From Clostridia bacterium (GTDB lineage: Bacteria > Bacillota > Clostridia > Christensenellales > UBA1242): DNA of 8,168 bases. The position numbers and the translations under genes were made by a program. This document shows, piece by piece, positions 1-5,393 of this stretch. The stretch covers positions 1 through 8,168 of the forward strand of contig JAGCEE010000110.1 of NCBI GenBank assembly GCA_017650795.1. The letters are read 5' to 3'. Position 1 is the stretch's first letter, and every line of letters starts with the position of its first letter. The notes under the pieces were generated by a model, which saw nothing but the letters and a program-made list of their open reading frames with translations, was not told the origin of the DNA and searched no databases.

Positions 1-855
1 TACCTTTACACTTTTAATATAATAAACAAAAACAACAAGAGTATTTTTACATATTTTTTAATAAGCAGTTTAGCTACATTATTTTTAGATATTTTGCTCA
101 TTCCTAAATTTGCATTCGGCTTAGGAATAAATGGAATGGCAATTTCGGCACTACTTGTATCAATAGGTCAACTATTATATTTTCTTTTCACTATGCCAAA
201 AGTTAAAAAGGATAATAAGTACACTTTTAATAAAAAAGAATACATACGGCTTTGCTTGTTATCGTTCTTTGAAACATTAACACGCAATTTAACATATTAC
301 TTTATAATACTTGTTCTTTTGAACACACTAAACAATCAAGATTTGTATTTTATTAGCAATGAGTTTATCTGGTCTATTATGCTAATACCAAATCTTGCAC
401 AAAACAGCCACATAAAACAAAACCTATCGCAAAACAACAACGAAAGTTTAAAGCCCTATTTTTTGCACAGCATTTTAATATCGGTATTTGTATGTTTAAT
501 GATTCCCGTTGCCTTTGTAATATTTAAGCATATATATTGCTTTGAAAATTATATGGATTACTTTTTAACCCTACTTAAACTTATTCCTTGCTACTTTATA
601 TTTATTTTTGACAATGTAATAGAATCATACTTTATTGCAATCGGAAAAATGCAACATGTTTTTGTGCAAACGCTATTAACCAATGTTTTGGTATATTTTA
701 CAAGTTTTATTCTTTACATCACTGGCATTTGGCATGTCACGCTAGACAGCATAATATTGGTGTTTAGTGCAGGAATGATTATATCTAGTGCATACACTAT
801 TTCTATTTACTTGTATGGATTAAAATATTCCAATGCCACCCCAGCCAAATCTTAA
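1..855 (+). CDS. MATE-like (MOP superfamily) membrane transporter, 5'-truncated by window edge
   Basis: The frame is open from base 1 to the TAA at 853-855, giving 284 residues. The gene begins upstream of the window, and the TTG at 94 is internal. The visible part is very hydrophobic, with about seven to eight likely membrane segments separated by short Lys/Asn-rich loops. The segment LLIPKFAFGLGINGMAISA resembles the MATE-family element around 'LDPLFIFGLGxxGAAxAT', where one helix ends and the next begins with a Gly-rich turn, so this looks like the later half of a 12-helix transporter. MATE proteins usually export drugs or metabolites using Na+ or H+ gradients; the substrate here cannot be read from sequence. 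The C-terminal part is divergent, and another MOP-superfamily flippase is possible. It ends about 50 bp before a bidirectional terminator and shows no link to the NAD genes. Confidence 0.7.
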   Translation, partial: YLYTFNIINKNNKSIFTYFLISSLATLFLDILLIPKFAFGLGINGMAISALLVSIGQLLYFLFTMPKVKKDNKYTFNKKEYIRLCLLSFFETLTRNLTYYFIILVLLNTLNNQDLYFISNEFIWSIMLIPNLAQNSHIKQNLSQNNNESLKPYFLHSILISVFVCLMIPVAFVIFKHIYCFENYMDYFLTLLKLIPCYFIFIFDNVIESYFIAIGKMQHVFVQTLLTNVLVYFTSFILYITGIWHVTLDSIILVFSAGMIISSAYTISIYLYGLKYSNATPAKS

Positions 856-904
856 TAAAATATATTTTTATAATAAAACTTATTTTTCTCTTTTTAAAAT
901 CTAC

Positions 905-934
905 AAAAAAGACAGGCCCTTAACCTGCCTTTTT
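905..934. terminator. Bidirectional rho-independent terminator between convergent genes
   Basis: The arm AAAAAGACAGG (906-916) pairs with CCTGCCTTTTT (924-934) with one A-C mismatch and a 7-nt loop. A-rich and T-rich ends flank the stem on both strands, so it can stop the MATE-like gene from the left and the Ada-like gene from the right. Confidence 0.85.
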
Positions 935-949
935 ATCTTAAAACTTTAA

Positions 950-1258
950 CTATAAAGATTTTTCTATATCTTTTGTTTTTAGTATACTTTCTTTATATCC
1001 CTCTGGGTCTGCCTTCCATTTTAAGTATTTTTTTCTTAAACAAACTGCACATGGCCTAAAACCGGCAAGCAATGCATCTTTTTCATCTTTAAAAAATACT
1101 CGCCTATCAACATAATAGCCTTTTGCGATCCAATTTAATGCACTTGGGCAATCAAGAGCGCCATATATTTTTTCTTTGCCGTTATAGCCACCATATAATC
1201 CTGGTGTTTCGCTTAAATATGTCTTTCCATCTGGCCCAATTAGTTTATACATTTTCAT
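950..1258 (-). CDS. Stand-alone Ada-type metal-binding domain protein
   Basis: A 102-residue protein. The central motifs YGALDCPSALNWIAKGYYV (about 32-50), RRVFFKDEKDALLAGFRPCAVC (about 52-73) and a trailing YLKWK match the zinc-binding domain of the Ada alkylation-response protein as found in small stand-alone proteins. Cys37, Cys70 and Cys73 are visible. Classical Ada uses four cysteines, one of which also accepts a methyl group, so here the fourth ligand is missing or non-Cys. There is no methyltransferase or AraC-type helix-turn-helix domain, so this is not a full Ada. Its role (DNA binding, phosphotriester sensing or something else) is unknown. The ATG at 1258 follows a GGGAGAAGGG ribosome binding site at 1261-1270; Met3 is a weaker alternative. 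It appears monocistronic, with its own promoter at 1281-1309 and a shared terminator downstream. Confidence 0.85.
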   Translation of the reverse strand: MKMYKLIGPDGKTYLSETPGLYGGYNGKEKIYGALDCPSALNWIAKGYYVDRRVFFKDEKDALLAGFRPCAVCLRKKYLKWKADPEGYKESILKTKDIEKSL

Positions 1259-1280
1259 AGCCCTTCTCCCGTTTAATCTA

Positions 1281-1309
1281 ATTATATCAATAATACTTAT
1301 TTTTGTAAA
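1281..1309 (-). promoter_or_regulatory. Promoter of the Ada-like gene
   Basis: On the minus strand: TTTACA (1309-1304), 17-bp spacer, TATAAT (1286-1281), with an extended -10 TGA directly before it. Predicted transcription start is near 1274, leaving a leader of about 15 nt with the ribosome binding site. Inferred by consensus only. Confidence 0.75.
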
Positions 1310-1478
1310 TATATATATTTTTTTCTTTACAGCTTTTATGTTTTAGCAAAAAACAACGACTGATTGCAATATTTAAAAAAGTATATAGCATTTTAACATT
1401 ATTGTTTGTAATTAGTTGCATCTTACAAGCAATTAATATGTCATAAAAATTGTTCACATCGGCTATATTGATTGACAA
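1287..1478 (-). CDS. Possible small protein, 63 aa (doubtful)
   Basis: A TTG-initiated frame of 63 residues on the minus strand, preceded by a perfect AGGAGG (1488-1483) only 4 nt before the start, which is closer than usual. The product starts MSINIADVNNFYDILIACK, has no motif I recognise, and ends in a Lys/Tyr/Asn-rich low-complexity tail typical of AT-rich non-coding DNA. Its 3' end overlaps the promoter of the Ada-like gene and its 5' end overlaps the -35 of the rightward gene. No clear promoter lies upstream. The Shine-Dalgarno match is the only real argument for it; it may be a remnant or chance. Confidence 0.2.
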   Translation of the reverse strand: MSINIADVNNFYDILIACKMQLITNNNVKMLYTFLNIAISRCFLLKHKSCKEKNIYIYKNKYY

Positions 1479-1500
1479 TGATCCTCCTAAATGTTATGGT
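1472..1500 (+). promoter_or_regulatory. Promoter of the CFI-box gene
   Basis: TTGACA (1472-1477), 17-bp spacer, then TATGGT (1495-1500) preceded by an extended -10 TGT. The perfect -35 and extended -10 offset the weak -10. Predicted start near 1507, giving a leader of about 22 nt. Confidence 0.6.
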
Positions 1501-1518
1501 GTTTATATGATAATAAAT

Positions 1519-1523
1519 GGGGG
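1519..1523 (+). promoter_or_regulatory. Ribosome binding site deciding the start at 1529
   Basis: GGGGG lies 5 nt before the ATG at 1529. The in-frame ATG at 1517 overlaps this G-run and has no upstream Shine-Dalgarno sequence, so 1529 is preferred. Confidence 0.65.
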
Positions 1524-1528
1524 TTTTT

Positions 1529-2014
1529 ATGGCAAGATGTAGTGATTGTTATAGCTATCATAATGGGTATTGTGAGCATTATTATCAATATGTTCAAGAC
1601 TATGGTGGCAGTTATTATGATTTGCGTGATTATGCTAGTGGTGTTGTTGATGCAATAAATTGCCCTAATTTTATTAGAAAATCAGATAATTCTAGTAGTG
1701 GCTGTTTTTTAACTTCTGCCCTAGTTCGCTATCTTGGCAAAACAGACGATTGCGAAGAACTAACAATTCTTCGTTCTTTCCGTGACGGATATATGAGGTC
1801 TTTTGAAGAGGGTAAAAAACTTGTTGCAGAGTACTATGTTGTTGCACCAAAAATTGTTGAGGCAATAGAGTTATCGGATAAAAAAGATGAATATTACCAA
1901 GACATAAACAATGTTGTAAATGAATGTGTAAAATCAATAAAGCTTGGTGACAACAAAAAAACCATGGCTCTTTATGTTGACATGGTAAATAGATATAAAA
2001 CTCTCCTTGTTTAA
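1529..2014 (+). CDS. CFI-box C-terminal-domain protein with Cys-rich N-terminus
   Basis: 161 residues from the preferred ATG. Residues about 59-160 carry the pattern GCFLTSALVRYLGKTDDCEE, LTILRSFRDGYM and LVAEYYVVAPKIV. This is the conserved module often named the CFI-box-CTERM domain, found at the C-terminus of many small Firmicute proteins; its biochemical role is unknown. The N-terminus holds Cys4, Cys7, Cys15 (followed by Glu-His) and Cys45, spaced like a small zinc knuckle (CxxC, then CxH). No signal peptide or membrane helix is seen, so a cytoplasmic location is expected. Monocistronic: own promoter at 1472-1500 and a strong terminator just downstream shared with the convergent pncB operon. 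I assign no function. Confidence 0.8.
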   Translation: MARCSDCYSYHNGYCEHYYQYVQDYGGSYYDLRDYASGVVDAINCPNFIRKSDNSSSGCFLTSALVRYLGKTDDCEELTILRSFRDGYMRSFEEGKKLVAEYYVVAPKIVEAIELSDKKDEYYQDINNVVNECVKSIKLGDNKKTMALYVDMVNRYKTLLV

Positions 2015-2076
2015 TTAAAACCACTTTATTTTTGAGAGTCTTTATTCTACTAAAAACAACATAAAAATATTTAATT

Positions 2077-2107
2077 AAAAAATGAAGTCGCAGGACTTCA
2101 TTTTTTT
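2077..2107. terminator. Bidirectional terminator closing the CFI-box gene and the pncA-pncB operon
   Basis: A perfect 13-bp stem: AAAAAATGAAGTC (2077-2089) pairs with GACTTCATTTTTT (2094-2106) around the loop GCAG, with T-runs on both strands. The pncB stop codon (2108-2106) lies inside the T/A run, so translation ends at the foot of the hairpin. Confidence 0.9.
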
Positions 2108-3530
2108 ACTGCTCATTTTTTAGCAAATCGTTTTTGATTTTTTGTAGTTTTGTAGATAGGTTTATTATGTATGTTTGTGGGTTATTAATCCTTAATGCTT
2201 CGTCCCAAAGTGTATTTAATTCGTCTTGAACTTTTTGCCTTGTTTGTTTTATTGTTGGAAATCTATATACTATTTTTCCATTTTCTAACATCTTTTTACG
2301 AAGTTCTTTAACTCTATAATAACTTATATCTTTTTTTATCCATTCTTTATCTGGGTGAATTAGTGTTAGTTTTCCACTTGGCATTTCTTCATCATAAACA
2401 CAAATCAGATCGGTTATAAGTTTATTATTTTTATCATACAGCCTAAATATTTTTTTAAAGTGTGGATTAGTGATTTTTTCTACATTGTCAGATATTTTTA
2501 TTTTAGGCAAAATTTGATTATTTTTTTCAATGGCAACAAGTTTATATACTCCACCAAAAACCGGATTAGATTTACTTGTAATCATATTTTCACCAACACC
2601 AAAACTGTCTATTGGTGCATTCTGCTCTAAAAGTGAAGTTATTACATATTCATCTAATGAATTAGATGTCACAATTTTTGTTGTATTTAGTCCTGCCTCA
2701 TCTAGCATTTTTCTTGCTTCCTTTGCTAGGTACGCCAAATCGCCACTATCTATTCTTATTCCTGCCAAAGATTTGCCCATTGGTTTTAATACTTCGTTAT
2801 TAACCCTTATTGCATTTGGAACGCCACTTTTTAATGTGTTGTATGTATCAACCAAAAATGTGCAGGAATTTGGAAAACTCTCTGCATATGCTTTAAATGC
2901 CTCATACTCTGTATCAAAACTCTGAACAAAACTATGTGCCATTGTGCCAAGAACCGGAACGCCGTATAATTCTCCTGTTAATGTGCAAGCAGTTCCACTC
3001 GCACCAGCAATATATGCATCTAATGCCCCGTCCACAGCTGCGCTTTCGCCCTGTGCCCTTCTACTACCAAACTCCATAACCGACCTGCCCTTTGCACTTC
3101 GCACAATTCTACTTGCTTTTGTAGTTATTAAACTGTTGTGGTTAAAATAGACAAGCAATGCCGTTTCTACAAGTTGCGCTTCTATTAGCGGTGCTTTAAC
3201 AGTTATCATTGGCTCATTCGGAAAAACAACCGTTCCGTCCTCAACCGCCCAAACATCTCCCGTAAATTTTATATTAGACAATCTTTTTAAGTATTCGTCA
3301 CTAAATAATGATAAACTTTTAAGATAATCCATATCTTCACTAGTAAAATGAAACTGGGCAAGATACTCAACACATTTTTTTACTCCATTTGCAATAACAA
3401 AACTTGCACCATCTGGCACTTTTCTAAAAAACAAATCAAAGTAAGCAATGTTGTTATCTATCTTTTTATTAAAATAGCCCTGCCCCATTGTTAACTCATA
3501 AAAATCAATCAATAGATTAGAATTTTCCAT
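2106..3530 (-). CDS. pncB: Nicotinate phosphoribosyltransferase
   Basis: 474 residues, normal length for the family. It joins nicotinate with PRPP, coupled to ATP hydrolysis, to make nicotinate mononucleotide, the entry step of the Preiss-Handler pathway (EC 6.3.4.21). Family signatures in order: N-terminal DFYELTMGQGYF (about 9-20); EFGSRRAQG (153-161), which contacts substrate phosphates; GTMAHS (195-200), with His199 in the position of the histidine phosphorylated during catalysis; DTYNT (228-232); RIDSGD (258-263); and FGVGENMITS (310-319). The C-terminal ~60 residues are Lys-rich helices. AGGAG lies 8 nt before the ATG at 3530. It is the last gene of the leftward operon, 18 bp after the deoxyribosyltransferase-like gene, and ends directly at a terminator. 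It uses the nicotinate made by pncA and supplies the adenylyltransferase encoded two genes upstream. Confidence 0.97.
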   Translation of the reverse strand: MENSNLLIDFYELTMGQGYFNKKIDNNIAYFDLFFRKVPDGASFVIANGVKKCVEYLAQFHFTSEDMDYLKSLSLFSDEYLKRLSNIKFTGDVWAVEDGTVVFPNEPMITVKAPLIEAQLVETALLVYFNHNSLITTKASRIVRSAKGRSVMEFGSRRAQGESAAVDGALDAYIAGASGTACTLTGELYGVPVLGTMAHSFVQSFDTEYEAFKAYAESFPNSCTFLVDTYNTLKSGVPNAIRVNNEVLKPMGKSLAGIRIDSGDLAYLAKEARKMLDEAGLNTTKIVTSNSLDEYVITSLLEQNAPIDSFGVGENMITSKSNPVFGGVYKLVAIEKNNQILPKIKISDNVEKITNPHFKKIFRLYDKNNKLITDLICVYDEEMPSGKLTLIHPDKEWIKKDISYYRVKELRKKMLENGKIVYRFPTIKQTRQKVQDELNTLWDEALRINNPQTYIINLSTKLQKIKNDLLKNEQ

Positions 3531-3548
3531 ACTTCACACTCCTATTAT

Positions 3549-3986
3549 TTACTTTTGCTCCACATTAGCATTTGAAATATTGTTATTAAAGATTTCAAAA
3601 TTGAATTTTTTTAAACTTTTAAGACCATCAATATTGTAATTTGCCGAGTTGTTAATCATAATACTACCAACCACGTTGCAGTCCATATGTACGACAACAA
3701 TTTTTTTGTTTAACGCCGTTGCAAAACCAACCTCCCAAGCCGTTCCACTATCACTATACAAACCATAATATACACACACTAGCGCATCACATTGGTATAG
3801 ATTTTCTTTGTCATAATCATATACCAATCTTCCCCAAACACCATTTGGCATTTTGTCGTCATCTAGAAATTTATGTTCCATTGGTACAAAAACATCTAAG
3901 TCTTTTGACCTAAGAATATTCTTTGCTTTTATGATATTATCTCTTTCTTGTTTATTAAAGAATGGACCTGCTAAATATATTTTCAT
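3549..3986 (-). CDS. Nucleoside 2-deoxyribosyltransferase-fold protein in the NAD operon
   Basis: 145 residues. The N-terminal MKIYLAGPFFNKQER, the middle QCDALVCVYYGLYSDSGTAWEVGFA (65-89) and KKIVVVHMD (94-102) match the nucleoside 2-deoxyribosyltransferase family (Pfam Nuc_deoxyrib_tr). Asp67 and Glu85 occupy the usual active-site positions; the Glu is the nucleophile that takes the sugar in characterised members. The family includes deoxyribose transferases and hydrolases of nucleoside monophosphates, such as the Rcl/DNPH1 and MilB types. The ATG at 3986 follows AAGAGAAG. It lies 38 bp after the adenylyltransferase and 18 bp before pncB, so it is co-transcribed with NAD salvage. Inference: it may break or exchange the N-glycosidic bond of pyridine nucleosides or nucleotides, or remove damaged ones. 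A purely purine/pyrimidine role is equally possible from the motifs. Confidence 0.85.
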   Translation of the reverse strand: MKIYLAGPFFNKQERDNIIKAKNILRSKDLDVFVPMEHKFLDDDKMPNGVWGRLVYDYDKENLYQCDALVCVYYGLYSDSGTAWEVGFATALNKKIVVVHMDCNVVGSIMINNSANYNIDGLKSLKKFNFEIFNNNISNANVEQK

Positions 3987-4024
3987 TTAAAACTTCTCTT
4001 GCTTTTATTGGTGTTTTTTTTGGT

Positions 4025-4534
4025 TTACTTATTTTTTGCTAAAACTCTTTTATAATACCCCTGTGCTTCGGGGATAATATATTTTAAGTTTTCTGAAATA
4101 TTATTTCTTATCTGCGTAGAATGAATAGGAATAACATCTCTATCTATTGCCCAAAACTCATACTCTTTAAAATACTTTTCGTTAAAATCCCGGTAGCTTC
4201 CGTCTGCAATTTTTATATTGACATCATTAAACTTGTCTTTAAATTTTTTTGTCCATTTATCTAAATCTTCTGGATATGGTTTTAAATTGCTTTCATCAAA
4301 TATCTCTACAAATATTTTTGGATTATCTTTATAGTGCTTTTTAAACCATCTCTTAATTAGGCCAGCATTAAGATATTTAAAATCGCCCAAAACTGTTTTG
4401 TTTCTTATGTCATTTTTTGAAATAATAATATATAACTTATCTAGTTTATTTACCATATTATCTATAACAGACAAATGCCCTATATGTGGCGGATAAAATT
4501 TTCCAATAAATGCACCAACTTTCTTTTTTTTCAT
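4025..4534 (-). CDS. NadR-type nicotinamide/nicotinate mononucleotide adenylyltransferase
   Basis: 169 residues from the preferred ATG at 4534. GKFYPPHIGH (11-20) contains the HxGH nucleotidyltransferase motif, and IHSTQIR (137-143) is the matching ISxxxIR motif; both bind ATP. DESNLKPYPEDLDKW (80-94) and the ending YIIPEAQGYYKRVLA resemble the adenylyltransferase domain of NadR rather than NadD. The N-terminal helix-turn-helix and C-terminal ribosylnicotinamide kinase of full NadR are absent. In this operon, pncB makes NaMN and nadE needs NaAD, so the enzyme must accept NaMN for the local pathway to close; NadR-type domains usually prefer NMN. GGGG at 4544-4541 lies 6 nt before the ATG; an in-frame TTG at 4546 overlaps it and is less likely. 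It is the second gene of the leftward operon, 57 bp after pncA. Confidence 0.9.
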   Translation of the reverse strand: MKKKKVGAFIGKFYPPHIGHLSVIDNMVNKLDKLYIIISKNDIRNKTVLGDFKYLNAGLIKRWFKKHYKDNPKIFVEIFDESNLKPYPEDLDKWTKKFKDKFNDVNIKIADGSYRDFNEKYFKEYEFWAIDRDVIPIHSTQIRNNISENLKYIIPEAQGYYKRVLAKNK

Positions 4535-4540
4535 GACAAA

Positions 4541-4544
4541 CCCC
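4541..4544 (-). promoter_or_regulatory. Ribosome binding site deciding the adenylyltransferase start at 4534
   Basis: On the minus strand GGGG is followed by 6 nt and then ATG AAA AAA. The upstream in-frame TTG at 4546 begins within this site and lacks its own Shine-Dalgarno sequence. Confidence 0.6.
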
Positions 4545-4591
4545 AAAATTTAACATTTTTTATTAAAAATAATTGTATTTTTTTCTTAATT

Positions 4592-5176
4592 TTATTTAAT
4601 ATTTTGTTTCTCATTGCCAAAATACCTAATTATCCTTGCACCCAAGTTTTTCATTTCACTTAGTGATGAGTTGTGATATTCTTGTGCATCATGATTTTTG
4701 CCATCAAAAGTATAGCAGGCATTTTCTACAACATATATCTTTGTGTTAACACCAAACTTTTTAATGTGTTTTAAATAACTCTCAACAAAGTTTAAAACAC
4801 AAATATCAGTGCAACAGCCACAGACCACAACATTATCAAACTTGTTTGTTTTTATTAAATTATAAAACTCTTTTGTTATAAACCCGTTTGTTGTGTTTTT
4901 TTCTATAACATAATCAAACTGACCCTCGTAGCGTTTTAGCTCTGGAATAAGCTCACTCTCCGGTGTTCCCTTTAAACAATGTGCCGGAAAGACCTCAAAC
5001 TCCTTATCATCTTTGCTATGGCTATCTTTAAATGCAACTATTTTATAATCTTTGTTTTTTGCAAACTTTATCAGATTTATTATGTTTGGAGTTATTTTGT
5101 TTATATTCTTATCTGCCAATGCCCCAAAATTTATAAACCCATTGACCATATCAACTATTACTAACAAATTACCCAT
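4592..5176 (-). CDS. pncA: Nicotinamidase (isochorismatase-fold cysteine hydrolase)
   Basis: 194 residues, typical length. It converts nicotinamide to nicotinate and ammonia, in the cytoplasm. The catalytic triad of the family is in place: Asp9 in LLVIVDMVNGF, Lys93 in IEKNTTNGF, and Cys126 in CCTDICVLNF. Metal ligands fit Asp51 and His53 (DSH) and His66 in FPAHCLKGT. The motif set and the adjacent NAD genes favour nicotinamidase over other isochorismatase-like hydrolases. Two further cysteines (121 and 122) precede the catalytic loop, where hydrophobic residues are more usual. It is the first gene of the leftward operon. The ATG at 5176 follows GGGGAGAGAA (5190-5181), with a predicted leader of about 32 nt from the operator-embedded promoter at 5215-5243. 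Confidence 0.92.
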   Translation of the reverse strand: MGNLLVIVDMVNGFINFGALADKNINKITPNIINLIKFAKNKDYKIVAFKDSHSKDDKEFEVFPAHCLKGTPESELIPELKRYEGQFDYVIEKNTTNGFITKEFYNLIKTNKFDNVVVCGCCTDICVLNFVESYLKHIKKFGVNTKIYVVENACYTFDGKNHDAQEYHNSSLSEMKNLGARIIRYFGNEKQNIK

Positions 5177-5207
5177 ATGTTTCTCTCCCCTTTTTTTTTG
5201 TTATTTT

Positions 5208-5223
5208 CATTTTGATAATATCA
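5208..5223. promoter_or_regulatory. Putative NrtR operator 1, over the pncA -10
   Basis: Contains the perfect palindrome TGATAATATCA (5213-5223, centre 5218), preceded by CATT. It covers the -10 and the extended -10 of the leftward promoter, so a bound protein would block the polymerase. Assignment to NrtR is inferred from the adjacent regulator gene and the recurrence of the site. Confidence 0.65.
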
Positions 5224-5243
5224 GATTGTTTATATTTTGTCAA
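5215..5243 (-). promoter_or_regulatory. Promoter of the pncA-adenylyltransferase-NDT-pncB operon
   Basis: Minus strand: TTGACA (5243-5238), 17-bp spacer, TATTAT (5220-5215) with extended -10 TGA. The predicted start is near 5208. Its layout is the mirror copy of the nadE promoter, with 18 bp between the two -35 boxes. Confidence 0.85.
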
Positions 5244-5261
5244 CATCTTTTTACATATTTC

Positions 5262-5290
5262 TTGACACATTTTTAACATTTTGATATTAT
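5262..5290 (+). promoter_or_regulatory. Promoter of the nadE-nrtR operon
   Basis: TTGACA (5262-5267), 17-bp spacer, TATTAT (5285-5290) with extended -10 TGA. Predicted start near 5297, leaving a leader of roughly 97 nt before nadE that contains a third operator-like site. Confidence 0.85.
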
Positions 5291-5297
5291 CATTTTG
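5277..5297. promoter_or_regulatory. Putative NrtR operator 2, over the nadE -10
   Basis: Perfect palindrome TGATATTATCA (5282-5292, centre 5287), set between two direct copies of CATTTTG (5277-5283 and 5291-5297). It covers the -10 box of the nadE promoter. It is the reverse complement of operator 1, so each promoter reads the same 11 bases. Confidence 0.65.
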
Positions 5298-5353
5298 AAA
5301 ATATGCTTTTTGTTAAACAAAATGTGCTTGATGCATACACCACATTTAAATTA

Positions 5354-5369
5354 CAAAATGATAATATGG
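5354..5369. promoter_or_regulatory. Putative third NrtR site in the nadE leader
   Basis: TGATAATATGG (5359-5369) keeps 9 of the 11 operator bases. Its reverse complement shares the 14-mer ATATTATCATTTTG with operator 2. Centre 5364 lies 77 bp from operator 2 and about 30 bp before the nadE ATG. No good promoter boxes fit here, so it may act as a roadblock or a looping partner. Confidence 0.5.
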
Positions 5370-5393
5370 CAAAAAAAAAATTGGGAGTAATTT

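Noticed and set aside
1692..2024. 110-codon minus-strand frame opposite the CFI-box gene
   Set aside because: Antisense shadow with His/Leu/Gln-rich content and no ribosome binding site, crossing the end of a recognised gene.
2530..3150. Several plus-strand frames opposite pncB
   Set aside because: They are antisense to strongly conserved pncB motifs and have no promoter or ribosome binding site.
3932..3942. TGATATTATCT, a 10 of 11 match to the operator palindrome
   Set aside because: It lies inside the deoxyribosyltransferase-like coding sequence, where it encodes ordinary family residues (DNII). One-mismatch matches are expected by chance in DNA this AT-rich.
5297..5393. Riboswitch or attenuator in the nadE leader
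   Set aside because: Only weak short pairings are seen (for example AAATGTG 5320-5326 with CACATTT 5341-5347). No terminator-like U-run hairpin and no recognisable NAD-sensing RNA pattern; operator control explains the region better.
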